Shown here piece by piece: positions 1 to 6,559 of a DNA stretch of 14,173 bases. Each line of letters starts with the position of its first letter. Position 1 is the first letter of the stretch. Made by a program: the position numbers and the translations under genes. The stretch spans positions 1-14,173 of the forward strand of contig CAKUOX010000060.1 in assembly GCA_934670175.1 (NCBI GenBank). The letters run 5' to 3'. Source of the stretch: an uncultured Clostridia bacterium. GTDB lineage: Bacteria; Bacillota; Clostridia; Christensenellales; Aristaeellaceae. Below the pieces are notes generated by a model. That model was given only the letters and a program-made list of their open reading frames with translations. It made no database searches and was not told where the DNA came from.

Positions 1-386
1 ATAGCAGTCGCAGCTCGAAGAGCGGCGACCAGCCCCCGCGAATCCTGCGGATTCCAGCGGGGCGCTGCCGGAAACGGTGCTTTGCACCGGTTTCGGTGCG
101 TTATAGCAGTCGCAGCTCGAAGAGCGGCGACCAGCCCCCGCGAATCCTGCGGATTCCAGCGGGGCGCTGCCGGAAACGGCGCTTTGCACCGGTTTCGGTG
201 CGTTATAGCAGTCGTGACTCCTACGGAGGCGCGACCGGCCTGCCCGCAATGGGCAGCGCTGCCGGAAACGGCGCTCTGCGTCGGTTTCGGTGCGTTATAG
301 CAGTCGCGGCTCGAAGAGCGGCGACCAGCCTGCCCGCAACGGGCAGCGCTGCCGGAAACGGCGCTTTGCACCGGTTTCGGTGCGTT
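1..386. repeat. Four tandem copies of a structured 90-102 bp repeat
   Basis: Units run 1-102, 103-204, 205-296 and 297-386, each beginning ATAGCAGTCG and ending GGTTTCGGTGCGTT. Every unit can fold into three successive hairpins. Arm A in unit 1 is GTCGC-a-GCTC-gaa-GAGC-g-GCGAC (7-29). Arm B is CCCCGC GAATCC tgc GGATTC ca GCGGGG (34-62) in units 1-2 and CTGCCCG caa CGGGCAG (330-346) in unit 4. Arm C is CCGgAAAcGGTGC ttt GCACCGGTTTCGG with small mismatches. Units 1 and 2 are nearly identical; unit 3 has a different arm A (CTCC tac GGAG) that still pairs. The array may continue beyond the left edge. No convincing coding sequence lies in it; open frames through it are by-products of the GC-rich repeat. 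It could be a REP/BIME-like repeat, a structured RNA or a spreading non-autonomous element; the sequence does not decide. Confidence 0.85.
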
Positions 387-400
387 ATATCCTGCAATTT

Positions 401-444
401 AAAAGGGCCTGCTGCGGAAGCAAAGTTCCGAAGCAGGCCCTTTT
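401..444 (-). terminator. Rho-independent terminator of the ABC importer operon
   Basis: A perfect 13 bp stem, AAAAGGGCCTGCT (401-413) with AGCAGGCCCTTTT (432-444), contains an inner CGGAA/TTCCG stem in its loop. Read on the minus strand it lies just after the stop codon of the ATPase gene and ends in TTTTAAATT. The A/T-flanked stem could also stop plus-strand transcription coming out of the repeat array. Confidence 0.85.
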
Positions 445-457
445 CATTATGCCGTTC

Positions 458-1537
458 TTACATCAGGTGCGTATCCACCATGCTGAAGTCCAGCCAGGCG
501 TCCTCGCCCACGTTGAACACGCGGCGGCCGACGGGGTGGTTGTCGGTGATGCGCACCAGCAGGTCGCCCACCATGACATGGTAATTCTGATACGAGCCCA
601 TGAAGCAGCTGAGCACCACCTTGCAGGGCAGGATGCCCTTTTCGCTCACGCGCACGCCCTCGGGACGCAGCATCACAGTATGCTCCTCGCCCGCGGCCAC
701 CGGCGTTTCCGGCTTGCGCACGGGGAAGCGCACGCCCTGGAACTCCACGTCCACATGGTCGCTTTCCACGCTCAGCACGTTCGCCTTCAGGAAATTCGCT
801 TCGCCAATGAAGTCGGCCACGAATTCGCTCACAGGGTTGTAATAGATCTGCTGGGGCGTGCCCATCTGCGCGATAACGCCCTTATTCATGATGATGATGT
901 TATCCGAAATGGACATGGCCTCGGACTGATCGTGCGTTACATAGATCGCAGTGATGCCGAACTGCTGCTGAATGCGGCGGATCTCTGTGCGCATGTACAC
1001 GCGCAGCTTCGCGTCGAGGTTGGAAAGCGGCTCATCGAAGAGCAGTACGCCGGGCTCCACGATCAGCGCGCGCGCCAGCGCCACGCGCTGCTGCTGGCCG
1101 CCGGACAGCTGGTTGGTGTAGCGGTTTTCCATGCCCTCCAGACCTACGAGCTTCAGCATATCGAACACGCGGGTGCGGATCTCGTCCTTGGGCACCTTGC
1201 GCAGCTTCAGGCCGTAGGCCACGTTGTCGAAGATATTCATGTGCGGGAACAGCGCGTAGCTCTGGAACACCATGGCGGTATCGCGCTTGTTCGGGGTCAG
1301 CTCGTTGATGGGCTGATCGCCCAGGTAGATCTCGCCCTCGTCCGGCGATTCAAAGCCGGCGATCATGCGCAGCGTGGTGGTCTTGCCGCAGCCGGACGGC
1401 CCCAACAGGGTCACGAAGTCGCCGGGCTTAATGTTGACGTTGATGGAATCGACCGCCTTGAAGGGCTTGTTGGTCTTGGGATCCATGTATATTTTCGAGA
1501 TATTCTCCAGGCGCACGCCCTTTTTGAAATTGCTCAT
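458..1537 (-). CDS. ABC transporter ATP-binding protein (FbpC/PotA/AfuC type)
   Basis: This 359-residue protein is the cytoplasmic ATPase that powers the importer encoded with it. Visible motifs are Walker A GPSGCGKTT (46-54), Q-loop Gln92, signature LSGGQ (144-148), Walker B VLLFDE (164-169), the D-loop SNLD (172-175) and H-loop His202 in THDQSEA. A C-terminal TOBE-like region (about 285-355) is typical of the iron/polyamine/sugar-phosphate/phosphonate branch of these ATPases. Length is normal for the family. The ATG is supported by AAGGAG (1549-1554) 11 nt upstream. It is the last gene of a minus-strand operon, 41 nt after the permease gene, and is followed by a strong terminator. The family assignment is firm; the substrate is not determinable from this subunit. 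Confidence 0.93.
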   Translation of the reverse strand: MSNFKKGVRLENISKIYMDPKTNKPFKAVDSINVNIKPGDFVTLLGPSGCGKTTTLRMIAGFESPDEGEIYLGDQPINELTPNKRDTAMVFQSYALFPHMNIFDNVAYGLKLRKVPKDEIRTRVFDMLKLVGLEGMENRYTNQLSGGQQQRVALARALIVEPGVLLFDEPLSNLDAKLRVYMRTEIRRIQQQFGITAIYVTHDQSEAMSISDNIIIMNKGVIAQMGTPQQIYYNPVSEFVADFIGEANFLKANVLSVESDHVDVEFQGVRFPVRKPETPVAAGEEHTVMLRPEGVRVSEKGILPCKVVLSCFMGSYQNYHVMVGDLLVRITDNHPVGRRVFNVGEDAWLDFSMVDTHLM

Positions 1538-1578
1538 CTTGCTCTATGCTCCTTTTCAATCTGTTGCGCGTTCGGCGA

Positions 1579-3600
1579 TCAGCCCTTCACGCGGCGGCTG
1601 CGGCTCATGCGGGTCACGAATATCTGCATGATGGCGATGGCCGCGTATACAATCAGCATCATCACGGTGGCATATGCGCAGGCCACGGAATACTGGCCGC
1701 GATCCACAACGTGCATGATCTGCGGCGTGATCAGCTGCCAGCGTGCGGAGATCAGGAAGATCACGGCGCTGGTCGCGGTAATGCTGCGCGCAAAGGTCGT
1801 CACCAGAGACGAGAAGAAGGAATCGCTGATCAGCGGCAGTGTGATCGAGGTGAACACCTTGATGCTGCCCGCGCCCATATCGTAGGCCGATTCTTCGATG
1901 GACTTATCGATCTGCCGCAGCGCAGCCACGGCCGAGCGCGTACCAATGGGCAGGCTTCGGATGATGAACGCGATGATCAGTATCGCGCTGCTGCCTACCA
2001 GCACCATAAAGCCGCTGTGGAAGATGCCGGTAATAAAGCCGCGCAGTATGGCGATACCCAATACCGTGCCGGGCACGGCCATGGCGAACATCGTGGCAAA
2101 TTCCATGAAGCGCTTGCCGACGAATTTCTTTTTGACGATCAGGTATGCGATGATCATCGACAGCAGCGACGTGAAGATCGACGCCATAAAGCTCAGGTAC
2201 AGCGAATCTGTAAAGGGCTTCGTATCGCGGCCGAGCACATTGGCGAAGTGCTTCAGCGTAAGCGTGAAGTCCTTGCCCCACAGCTTGAAGCACGCGCCTA
2301 CGGGCACCATCGCGTACATGCCGATGACGAACAACCCCACCAGCGAGCAGATCAGCGTGGTCGGGATGCGCACGGAGCGCTCCTCGATCTGCATGCGCAC
2401 GCGGCTGGCCTTGCCGGTCAGCGTGGCCACGCTCCGGCTCTCCAGGAAGTACTTTTCAATGATGAACAGGATCATGCTGATCAGCAGCAGCACCACCGCC
2501 ATCGCCGAGGAAGAGCGCGTGTCGAAATTCGAGATCTGCATGTAGATGTAGGCCGCCAGCGTGTCAAAATCGCCGCCGATCATGATCGGGTTGGTGAAGT
2601 CGGCCACGGACTCGATAAAGGAAACCAGGAAGGCGTTACCGATGCCGGGCAACAGCAGCGGGAGCGTGATGTCCTTAAACACGCGCCAGCGGGAAGCGCC
2701 CATGTTGCGGCTGGATTCCTCAAGCGAGGGATCGATATTGGCCAGCAGGCCCTTGAGCATCAGGTAGGTGACCGGGAAGAAGGTCAGCACCTGCACCACC
2801 AGAATGCCGTGCATGCCGTAGATATTGGCGTTCTTGATGCCCATCAGGTGATAGGTAATCAGGCCCTTTTTACCAAAGAGCATGATCATCGACAGCGACA
2901 GCACGAACGGCGGCGATACGATGGGCAGCATCGAGATGATCTTGAATATGCCGCGCATCTTCGTCTTGACATACACGTCAACATAGGCGAACAGGAAGCC
3001 GATCACGGTAGAGCACAGGCCGGAGATTGCGCCCAGCATCAGCGTGTTCAGCACGACCTTTACGAACTTCTTGGACGCGAAGATCGAGAAATAGACCTCC
3101 AGCGTCAGTCCCTTTTTGCCGATCTCGGGGTATTCCTCCGAAATGCTCGCGCTCAGGTCGAGCACCTGATCCGCCGTTACCGTTTCGCCCGTCGCGACGC
3201 TCGCCGCCGCAGCGTAGGCGTCAGCCAGGCCGTTATCGGCGTTGATCTCCTCGATCGCCTTTTCCATTTCGGCGCGATAGCCCTTCATGGTCTCGGAATT
3301 CACCTTGCCGCGCGCGGAATACTCGCGGGCATAAGCGGCGCTGGCCGCGCCCAGGCGATAGAAGGCGTTGTCCTTAATCGCCTCGTCGTCCGCCGCATAG
3401 GCCACCATGGCGTCGCCATCCTTGCGCAGGGCGTTCACATAGGGCGAATCATCGGTCATAAAGCTCTGCGTCAATATCGTGCAGAGCGGATACACCACAA
3501 ACAGCAGCAAAAATGCCAGAACCACAATGATTGCAAACACCGTGATCGGATCCGCAAAAAACTTTTTCCGATCCAGCTGTCTGCTCTTTGCACTTGCCAA
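1579..3600 (-). CDS. Fused double-domain ABC permease (FbpB/SfuB/AfuB type) with large extracytoplasmic insert
   Basis: This 673-residue membrane protein carries two permease domains in one chain and would form the whole transport channel, as in FbpB/AfuB. Each half has an EAA loop for contact with the ATPase: EESSRNMGASRWRVF near 294-308 and EESAYDMGAGSIKVF near 569-583, each followed by the usual ITLPL. The first membrane segment is about 20-40 and the second half begins with a segment at about 413-435. The loop after the first segment of domain 1 runs to about residue 178, over 130 residues, whereas the equivalent loop in domain 2 (about 436-465) has about 30. The extra part (about 47-165) is Ala- and charge-rich and looks helical. 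The start is TTG, chosen because AGAGGTG (3608-3614) lies 7 nt upstream and the next residues run directly into the first membrane segment. It lies between the binding-protein and ATPase genes. A TTG start and an upstream terminator both suggest lower expression than the binding protein. Confidence 0.9.
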   Translation of the reverse strand: MASAKSRQLDRKKFFADPITVFAIIVVLAFLLLFVVYPLCTILTQSFMTDDSPYVNALRKDGDAMVAYAADDEAIKDNAFYRLGAASAAYAREYSARGKVNSETMKGYRAEMEKAIEEINADNGLADAYAAAASVATGETVTADQVLDLSASISEEYPEIGKKGLTLEVYFSIFASKKFVKVVLNTLMLGAISGLCSTVIGFLFAYVDVYVKTKMRGIFKIISMLPIVSPPFVLSLSMIMLFGKKGLITYHLMGIKNANIYGMHGILVVQVLTFFPVTYLMLKGLLANIDPSLEESSRNMGASRWRVFKDITLPLLLPGIGNAFLVSFIESVADFTNPIMIGGDFDTLAAYIYMQISNFDTRSSSAMAVVLLLISMILFIIEKYFLESRSVATLTGKASRVRMQIEERSVRIPTTLICSLVGLFVIGMYAMVPVGACFKLWGKDFTLTLKHFANVLGRDTKPFTDSLYLSFMASIFTSLLSMIIAYLIVKKKFVGKRFMEFATMFAMAVPGTVLGIAILRGFITGIFHSGFMVLVGSSAILIIAFIIRSLPIGTRSAVAALRQIDKSIEESAYDMGAGSIKVFTSITLPLISDSFFSSLVTTFARSITATSAVIFLISARWQLITPQIMHVVDRGQYSVACAYATVMMLIVYAAIAIMQIFVTRMSRSRRVKG

Positions 3601-3607
3601 ACCACAA

Positions 3608-3614
3608 CACCTCT
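3608..3614 (-). promoter_or_regulatory. Ribosome binding site that fixes the TTG start of the permease
   Basis: AGAGGTG read on the minus strand, 7 nt before the TTG at 3600. No ATG or GTG in this frame is better placed, so the TTG is the likely initiator. Confidence 0.6.
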
Positions 3615-3637
3615 GTACATCAGTTTTTGCGATCTAC

Positions 3638-3674
3638 CCCTGTGAACCATCCGGGCGCCGAATGCTTCACAGGG
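3638..3674 (-). other. Leader hairpin upstream of the permease gene
   Basis: A perfect 9 bp inverted repeat, CCCTGTGAA (3638-3646) and TTCACAGGG (3666-3674), encloses a 19 nt loop containing GGCGCC. It lies in the untranslated stretch before the permease ribosome binding site. It has no T-run, so it is not a terminator itself; it may stabilise or regulate the downstream message. Confidence 0.5.
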
Positions 3675-3684
3675 ATAGACCATC

Positions 3685-3720
3685 TTGAGCGGGGGCGCGC
3701 GGCCTGCCGCACGCCCTCAA
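3685..3720 (-). other. GC-rich hairpin between binding-protein and permease genes
   Basis: TTGAG (3685-3689) pairs with CTCAA (3716-3720), and GGCGCGCGG (3694-3702) pairs with CCGCACGCC (3707-3715) with one wobble, around a CCTG loop. The stem has about 14 bp and one bulge. It stands between the terminator at 3724-3753 and the next hairpin. Likely roles are blocking 3' exonucleases from the binding-protein message or setting subunit ratios; this is inference. Confidence 0.55.
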
Positions 3721-3723
3721 TTC

Positions 3724-3753
3724 GCAAAAACCGCCTGTTGAGGCGGTTTTTGC
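3724..3753 (-). terminator. Intra-operon terminator after the binding-protein gene
   Basis: A perfect 13 bp stem, GCAAAAACCGCCT (3724-3736) and AGGCGGTTTTTGC (3741-3753), has a 4 nt loop. On the minus strand it ends in a run of five T, 28 nt after the stop codon of the binding-protein gene. It should end most transcripts there and let a fraction through to the permease and ATPase genes, a common way to make binding protein in excess. Confidence 0.85.
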
Positions 3754-3781
3754 ACAAATCTATCCGAACTGAGCCTTGCGC

Positions 3782-4831
3782 TTATTCGGCGATCTTGTCG
3801 GCGTTGATCGCAGAAGTCCAAGCCTCGATGATGTGGTTCTTGTTCTCACCGGTCCACTTGGAATCATAGTCGATCAGGTTCACGCCCATGTCGATGATGG
3901 ACTGCGCAGACTCGGGATCCTTCGCGCCTTCCACGGTCAGGAACTGCAGCGCGCCAACGGTCTGGCCGATTTCCTGGCATTCGGGGGTCATGGCGAACTG
4001 GATGAACAGCTTGGCCTCGTCCAGATGCTTGCAGCCTTCGATGATGGCGGTGCCGCCAACTTCATAGCCCGTGCCGTCGGTGGGCGCGATCAGCTTGATG
4101 TTGTCGTAGCCTTCGTCGATGTACATCAGGCCAGTGTGCAGGAAGCCAACGCCGATGGCAGCTTCGCCGGTGGAGACCATGGCGGAGGTGCCGGAGCCGG
4201 TCTTAACATAGGTCACAACGTTGGGATCGATCGCGGAGATCATCTCCAGCGCCTTTTCCTCGCCGTAGAGCTGGAACAGGATGGAAGCGGTCATCACGCC
4301 CGTGCCGGTGGCGCCGGGGTTGGCCATCACGATCATGTCCTTATACTCGGGCTTTTCCAGATCCGCCCAGCAGGTGGGCGCTTCCAGACCGGCTTCCTCC
4401 AGCGCGTCCATGTCGCAGATGAAGCCGATGTAGCCGGAATAAATGCCGAACCAGTAGGGCTCGCCTACGCCGTAGTTCTCGGACTTGTAGGGCGCATGCT
4501 GGCAATCCTCATAGGCATACAGCAGGCCTTCGTTTGCCGCCGCAATGTAGGGATCCCAGGTGCCGCCGTACCAGATGTCGGCCTGCGGATTTTCGCGTTC
4601 CTCAAGAATACGGGTGTAGCAATCGTTGCCGGAAAGGCGGGTATAGCTGGTCTTGATGCCGGTCTTTTCTTCAAAGGCCTTAACCACTGCAGCGCCATGC
4701 TCCTCATCGCAGCCGACGTAAACCATCAGCTCGCTGCCTTCATAGGCGCGCCAGTCGACTTCTTCCGCCAGTGCAGCTACGCTGCCCAGGGTAAGAATCA
4801 GAGCCAGAACCATAACCAGAATCTTCTTCAT
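3782..4831 (-). CDS. Secreted substrate-binding protein of the ABC importer (FbpA/AfuA-like)
   Basis: This 349-residue protein captures the ligand outside the membrane and delivers it to the fused permease. Residues 1-22 form a signal peptide (KK, hydrophobic core, ALA at the end). There is no cysteine at the cleavage site, so it is predicted to be cut by signal peptidase I rather than anchored as a lipoprotein, which is unusual if the host is monoderm. The mature protein has the family-1 solute-binding pattern: DIWYGGTWDPY (85-95), NPGATGTGVMTA (171-182) and TGSGTSAMVSTGEAAIGVGF (211-230) followed by LHTG. It has no adjacent Tyr-Tyr pair, the iron ligand of classical FbpA, so iron is less likely; hexose phosphate (AfuA type) or phosphonate are alternatives. 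Start: ATG with AAGGAG (4840-4845) 8 nt upstream. It is the first gene of the operon. Confidence 0.9.
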   Translation of the reverse strand: MKKILVMVLALILTLGSVAALAEEVDWRAYEGSELMVYVGCDEEHGAAVVKAFEEKTGIKTSYTRLSGNDCYTRILEERENPQADIWYGGTWDPYIAAANEGLLYAYEDCQHAPYKSENYGVGEPYWFGIYSGYIGFICDMDALEEAGLEAPTCWADLEKPEYKDMIVMANPGATGTGVMTASILFQLYGEEKALEMISAIDPNVVTYVKTGSGTSAMVSTGEAAIGVGFLHTGLMYIDEGYDNIKLIAPTDGTGYEVGGTAIIEGCKHLDEAKLFIQFAMTPECQEIGQTVGALQFLTVEGAKDPESAQSIIDMGVNLIDYDSKWTGENKNHIIEAWTSAINADKIAE

Positions 4832-4889
4832 TTTTCCTTCTCCTTACTATATTTAACTACCATGCGGCGCTCTCACCGCTGACTATGAT

Positions 4890-4919
4890 ATTTTACCATG
4901 TATGTTAATATTCTGTCAA
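4890..4919 (-). promoter_or_regulatory. Sigma-A-type promoter of the ABC importer operon
   Basis: On the minus strand a consensus TTGACA (4914-4919) is followed after 18 nt by TAAAAT (4890-4895). The predicted start leaves a leader of about 50 nt before the binding-protein gene. The surrounding AT-rich DNA contrasts with the GC-rich genes. No recognisable Fur-box-like palindrome was seen here. Confidence 0.7.
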
Positions 4920-4975
4920 TACAAATTCCGAACATTTTTTCAAATTTGCAGAAAAAATCCTTTGCGCGGCGCAGC

Positions 4976-5004
4976 TTGCGCAATCGCACGCCCCATGCTA
5001 CAAT
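4976..5004 (+). promoter_or_regulatory. Promoter with extended -10 for the acetyltransferase-methyltransferase pair
   Basis: TTGCGC (4976-4981), a 17 nt spacer and TACAAT (4999-5004) preceded by TGC make an extended -10 promoter. The -35 matches consensus at 3-4 positions only. It points away from the importer promoter, so 4890-5004 is a divergent promoter region. Confidence 0.6.
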
Positions 5005-5033
5005 ACTTTTTGAAGAAGGTGAGTATAACAATT

Positions 5034-5576
5034 ATGAATACTGTCGTCATTCGCGCCGCAGCTGCCGCGGACATTCCCGCCATAGCGGCGATCTACGAGC
5101 GCATTCACGATATGGAGGAATCCGGACGCGCGCAGATTGGCTGGATCCGCGGCGTCTATCCCACTGCCGCCACGGCCGAGGCGGCGCTCGCCGCGGGCGA
5201 TCTCTTCGTTCTGGAGGCGGACGGCCAAGTCGCGGCTGCCGCGCGCATCAACCGCACGCAGGTGCCCGCATATGCGGCCTGCCCCTGGCGCTTTGAAGCT
5301 AACGACAATGAGGTCATGGTGCTGCACACGCTGGTGGTGGATCCGGAAATGGACGGGCTGGGGCTCGGCTCGCGCTTCGTGGCCTTTTATGAAGACTATG
5401 CCCGCGCCCAGGGCTGCGCCGTGCTGCGCATGGATACCAACGCCCGCAACCTGCGCGCGCGCCGCATGTACGCACAGTTGGGCTGCCGCGAGGCCGGCAT
5501 CGTACCCTGCACGTTCAACGGCATTCCAAGCGTCCAGCTGGTATGCCTGGAAAAGCGGCTGGAGGCGGCCAAATGA
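5034..5576 (+). CDS. GNAT-family N-acetyltransferase
   Basis: This 180-residue protein has the GNAT layout. The N-terminal strand and helix (VVIRAAAAADIPAIAAIYERI, about 4-24) resemble many RimI/YjcF-like enzymes. The central strand VLHTLVVDP (97-104) leads into the acetyl-CoA-binding loop, and AQGCAVLRMDTNARNLRARRMYAQLG (125-150) is the usual C-terminal signature with an N..A...Y pattern. The pyrophosphate loop reads PEMDGLGLGSRF, so the usual Q/R-x-x-G-x-G is degenerate at its first basic position. The acceptor substrate is unknown. The ATG at 5034 was chosen because GGTGAG (5018-5023) lies 10 nt upstream and homology starts there; the frame stays open back to 4902 but that part overlaps the promoter. 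Its stop overlaps the next start (ATGA), implying translational coupling. Confidence 0.85.
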   Translation: MNTVVIRAAAAADIPAIAAIYERIHDMEESGRAQIGWIRGVYPTAATAEAALAAGDLFVLEADGQVAAAARINRTQVPAYAACPWRFEANDNEVMVLHTLVVDPEMDGLGLGSRFVAFYEDYARAQGCAVLRMDTNARNLRARRMYAQLGCREAGIVPCTFNGIPSVQLVCLEKRLEAAK

Positions 5577-6400
5577 ACCCGCAGGTCGTCGAGCTCACCC
5601 GTCTGGACGCGCCGGAGCTCGCGCCGTTCACGAGTCTTACCGAGGCGCAGCTGCGCAACCGCCGAAACGCTGAGATGGGGCTGTTCATCGCCGAGAGCGC
5701 AAAGGTGATCCTGCGCGCGCTGGATGCGGGCTGCGAGGCCGTATCGCTGCTGATGGAGCGGCGGCAGCTGGAATCCGACGCCGGCCGCGCGGTCATCGCC
5801 CGCTGTCCCGCCGCCAGAATCTACACTGCGGATCGCGCGCTGCTGGAAAAGCTGACCGGCTACGCGCTCACGCGCGGCTTTCTGTGCGCCATGCGCCGTC
5901 CGCAGCCACAGAATGCAGACGCACTGCTCGCGAACGCGCGCCGCGCAGTCATACTGGAAAATGTGACCGATCCTACGAACGTGGGCGCGATTCTGCGCTC
6001 GGCGGCGGCGCTGGGGCTGGATGCGGCGCTGTTCACGCCCGACTGCTGCGACCCGCTGCACCGGCGCGCCGCGCGCGTGAGCATGGGCGCGGTATTCCAG
6101 CTGCCCTGGGCGCGCATTGGCGATTGGCCGAACGCGGGCATTGCGGCGCTGCACGCGCATGGCTTTAAGCTCGCGGCGCTTGCGCTGCGTGCGGACGCCG
6201 TATCCGTGCTCGACCCGCGACTTGCCGCCGAGCCGCGCCTGGCGCTGCTGCTGGGGTCGGAGGGCAGCGGCCTGCGTTCGGAGAGCATCGCCCTGGCCGA
6301 CTACTGCGTGCGCATCCCCATGGCGCACGGCGTCGATTCGCTGAACGTAGCTGCCGCAGCCGCCGTAGCGTTCTGGCAGCTGCGCGCGCCGGAGCCGTGA
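5573..6400 (+). CDS. SpoU/TrmH-family RNA 2'-O-ribose methyltransferase (RlmB-like)
   Basis: This 275-residue enzyme is predicted to transfer a methyl group from S-adenosylmethionine to a ribose 2'-OH in rRNA or tRNA. Residues 1-105 resemble the N-terminal substrate-binding part of RlmB/TsnR-like enzymes (AEMGLFIAESAKVI at 33-46). The trefoil-knot catalytic domain shows all three SPOUT motifs: motif 1 NVTDPTNVGAILRSA (130-144) with the conserved Asn and Arg142, motif 2 LLLGSEGSGL (225-234), and motif 3 IPMAHGVDSLNVAAA (248-262). Start: ATG at 5573 overlapping the acetyltransferase stop, with GGAGG (5561-5565) 7 nt upstream; an upstream ATG at 5543 has no such site. The exact target nucleotide cannot be read from the sequence. 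No clear terminator follows it. Confidence 0.88.
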   Translation: MNPQVVELTRLDAPELAPFTSLTEAQLRNRRNAEMGLFIAESAKVILRALDAGCEAVSLLMERRQLESDAGRAVIARCPAARIYTADRALLEKLTGYALTRGFLCAMRRPQPQNADALLANARRAVILENVTDPTNVGAILRSAAALGLDAALFTPDCCDPLHRRAARVSMGAVFQLPWARIGDWPNAGIAALHAHGFKLAALALRADAVSVLDPRLAAEPRLALLLGSEGSGLRSESIALADYCVRIPMAHGVDSLNVAAAAAVAFWQLRAPEP

Positions 6401-6425
6401 ATCTCCGTATACTATTATGTCCGGC

Positions 6426-6454
6426 TTGACAATTCCCAGTAAGGGGCGTATAAT
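6426..6454 (+). promoter_or_regulatory. Consensus sigma-A promoter of greA-lysS
   Basis: TTGACA (6426-6431), exactly 17 nt, TATAAT (6449-6454): a perfect match to both hexamers with optimal spacing. It predicts strong, constitutive transcription starting near 6461 and a leader of about 100 nt before greA. Confidence 0.9.
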
Positions 6455-6470
6455 AGCTTCAGATCCGGAT

Positions 6471-6513
6471 AAACACTGCATCGGGATACGCTGTTGCAGT
6501 GTTTGTTTGTGTA
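6471..6513 (+). other. Hairpin with T-rich tail in the greA leader (possible attenuator)
   Basis: AAACACTGCA (6471-6480) and TGCAGTGTTT (6495-6504) form a 10 bp stem with a 14 nt loop, followed by GTTTGTGTATTT. It begins about 10 nt after the predicted transcription start. The interrupted T-run would make a weak terminator, so partial early termination before greA is possible but not shown. Confidence 0.5.
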
Positions 6514-6559
6514 TTTATCAAGCATAAAACTTGCAGAAATTGCAGGAGGGTATTAAATC

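Noticed and set aside
1..386. CRISPR array
   Set aside because: The units are contiguous, 90-102 bp long and similar throughout; there are no short identical repeats separated by unique spacers.
82..584. Open reading frames running through the tandem repeats
   Set aside because: They repeat the same peptide with each unit, are Ala/Arg-rich, lack ribosome binding sites, and run antisense into the ATPase gene.
1546..3645. 699-codon plus-strand frame opposite the permease gene
   Set aside because: It mirrors a convincing permease gene. Its protein is rich in His, Gln and Arg with no domain, the usual result of antisense reading of GC-rich codons. The long frames at 290-1885 and 3776-4882 are rejected likewise.
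4890..4990. Fur box at the importer promoter
   Set aside because: The AT-rich stretch shows no GATAATGATTATC-like palindrome with convincing match.
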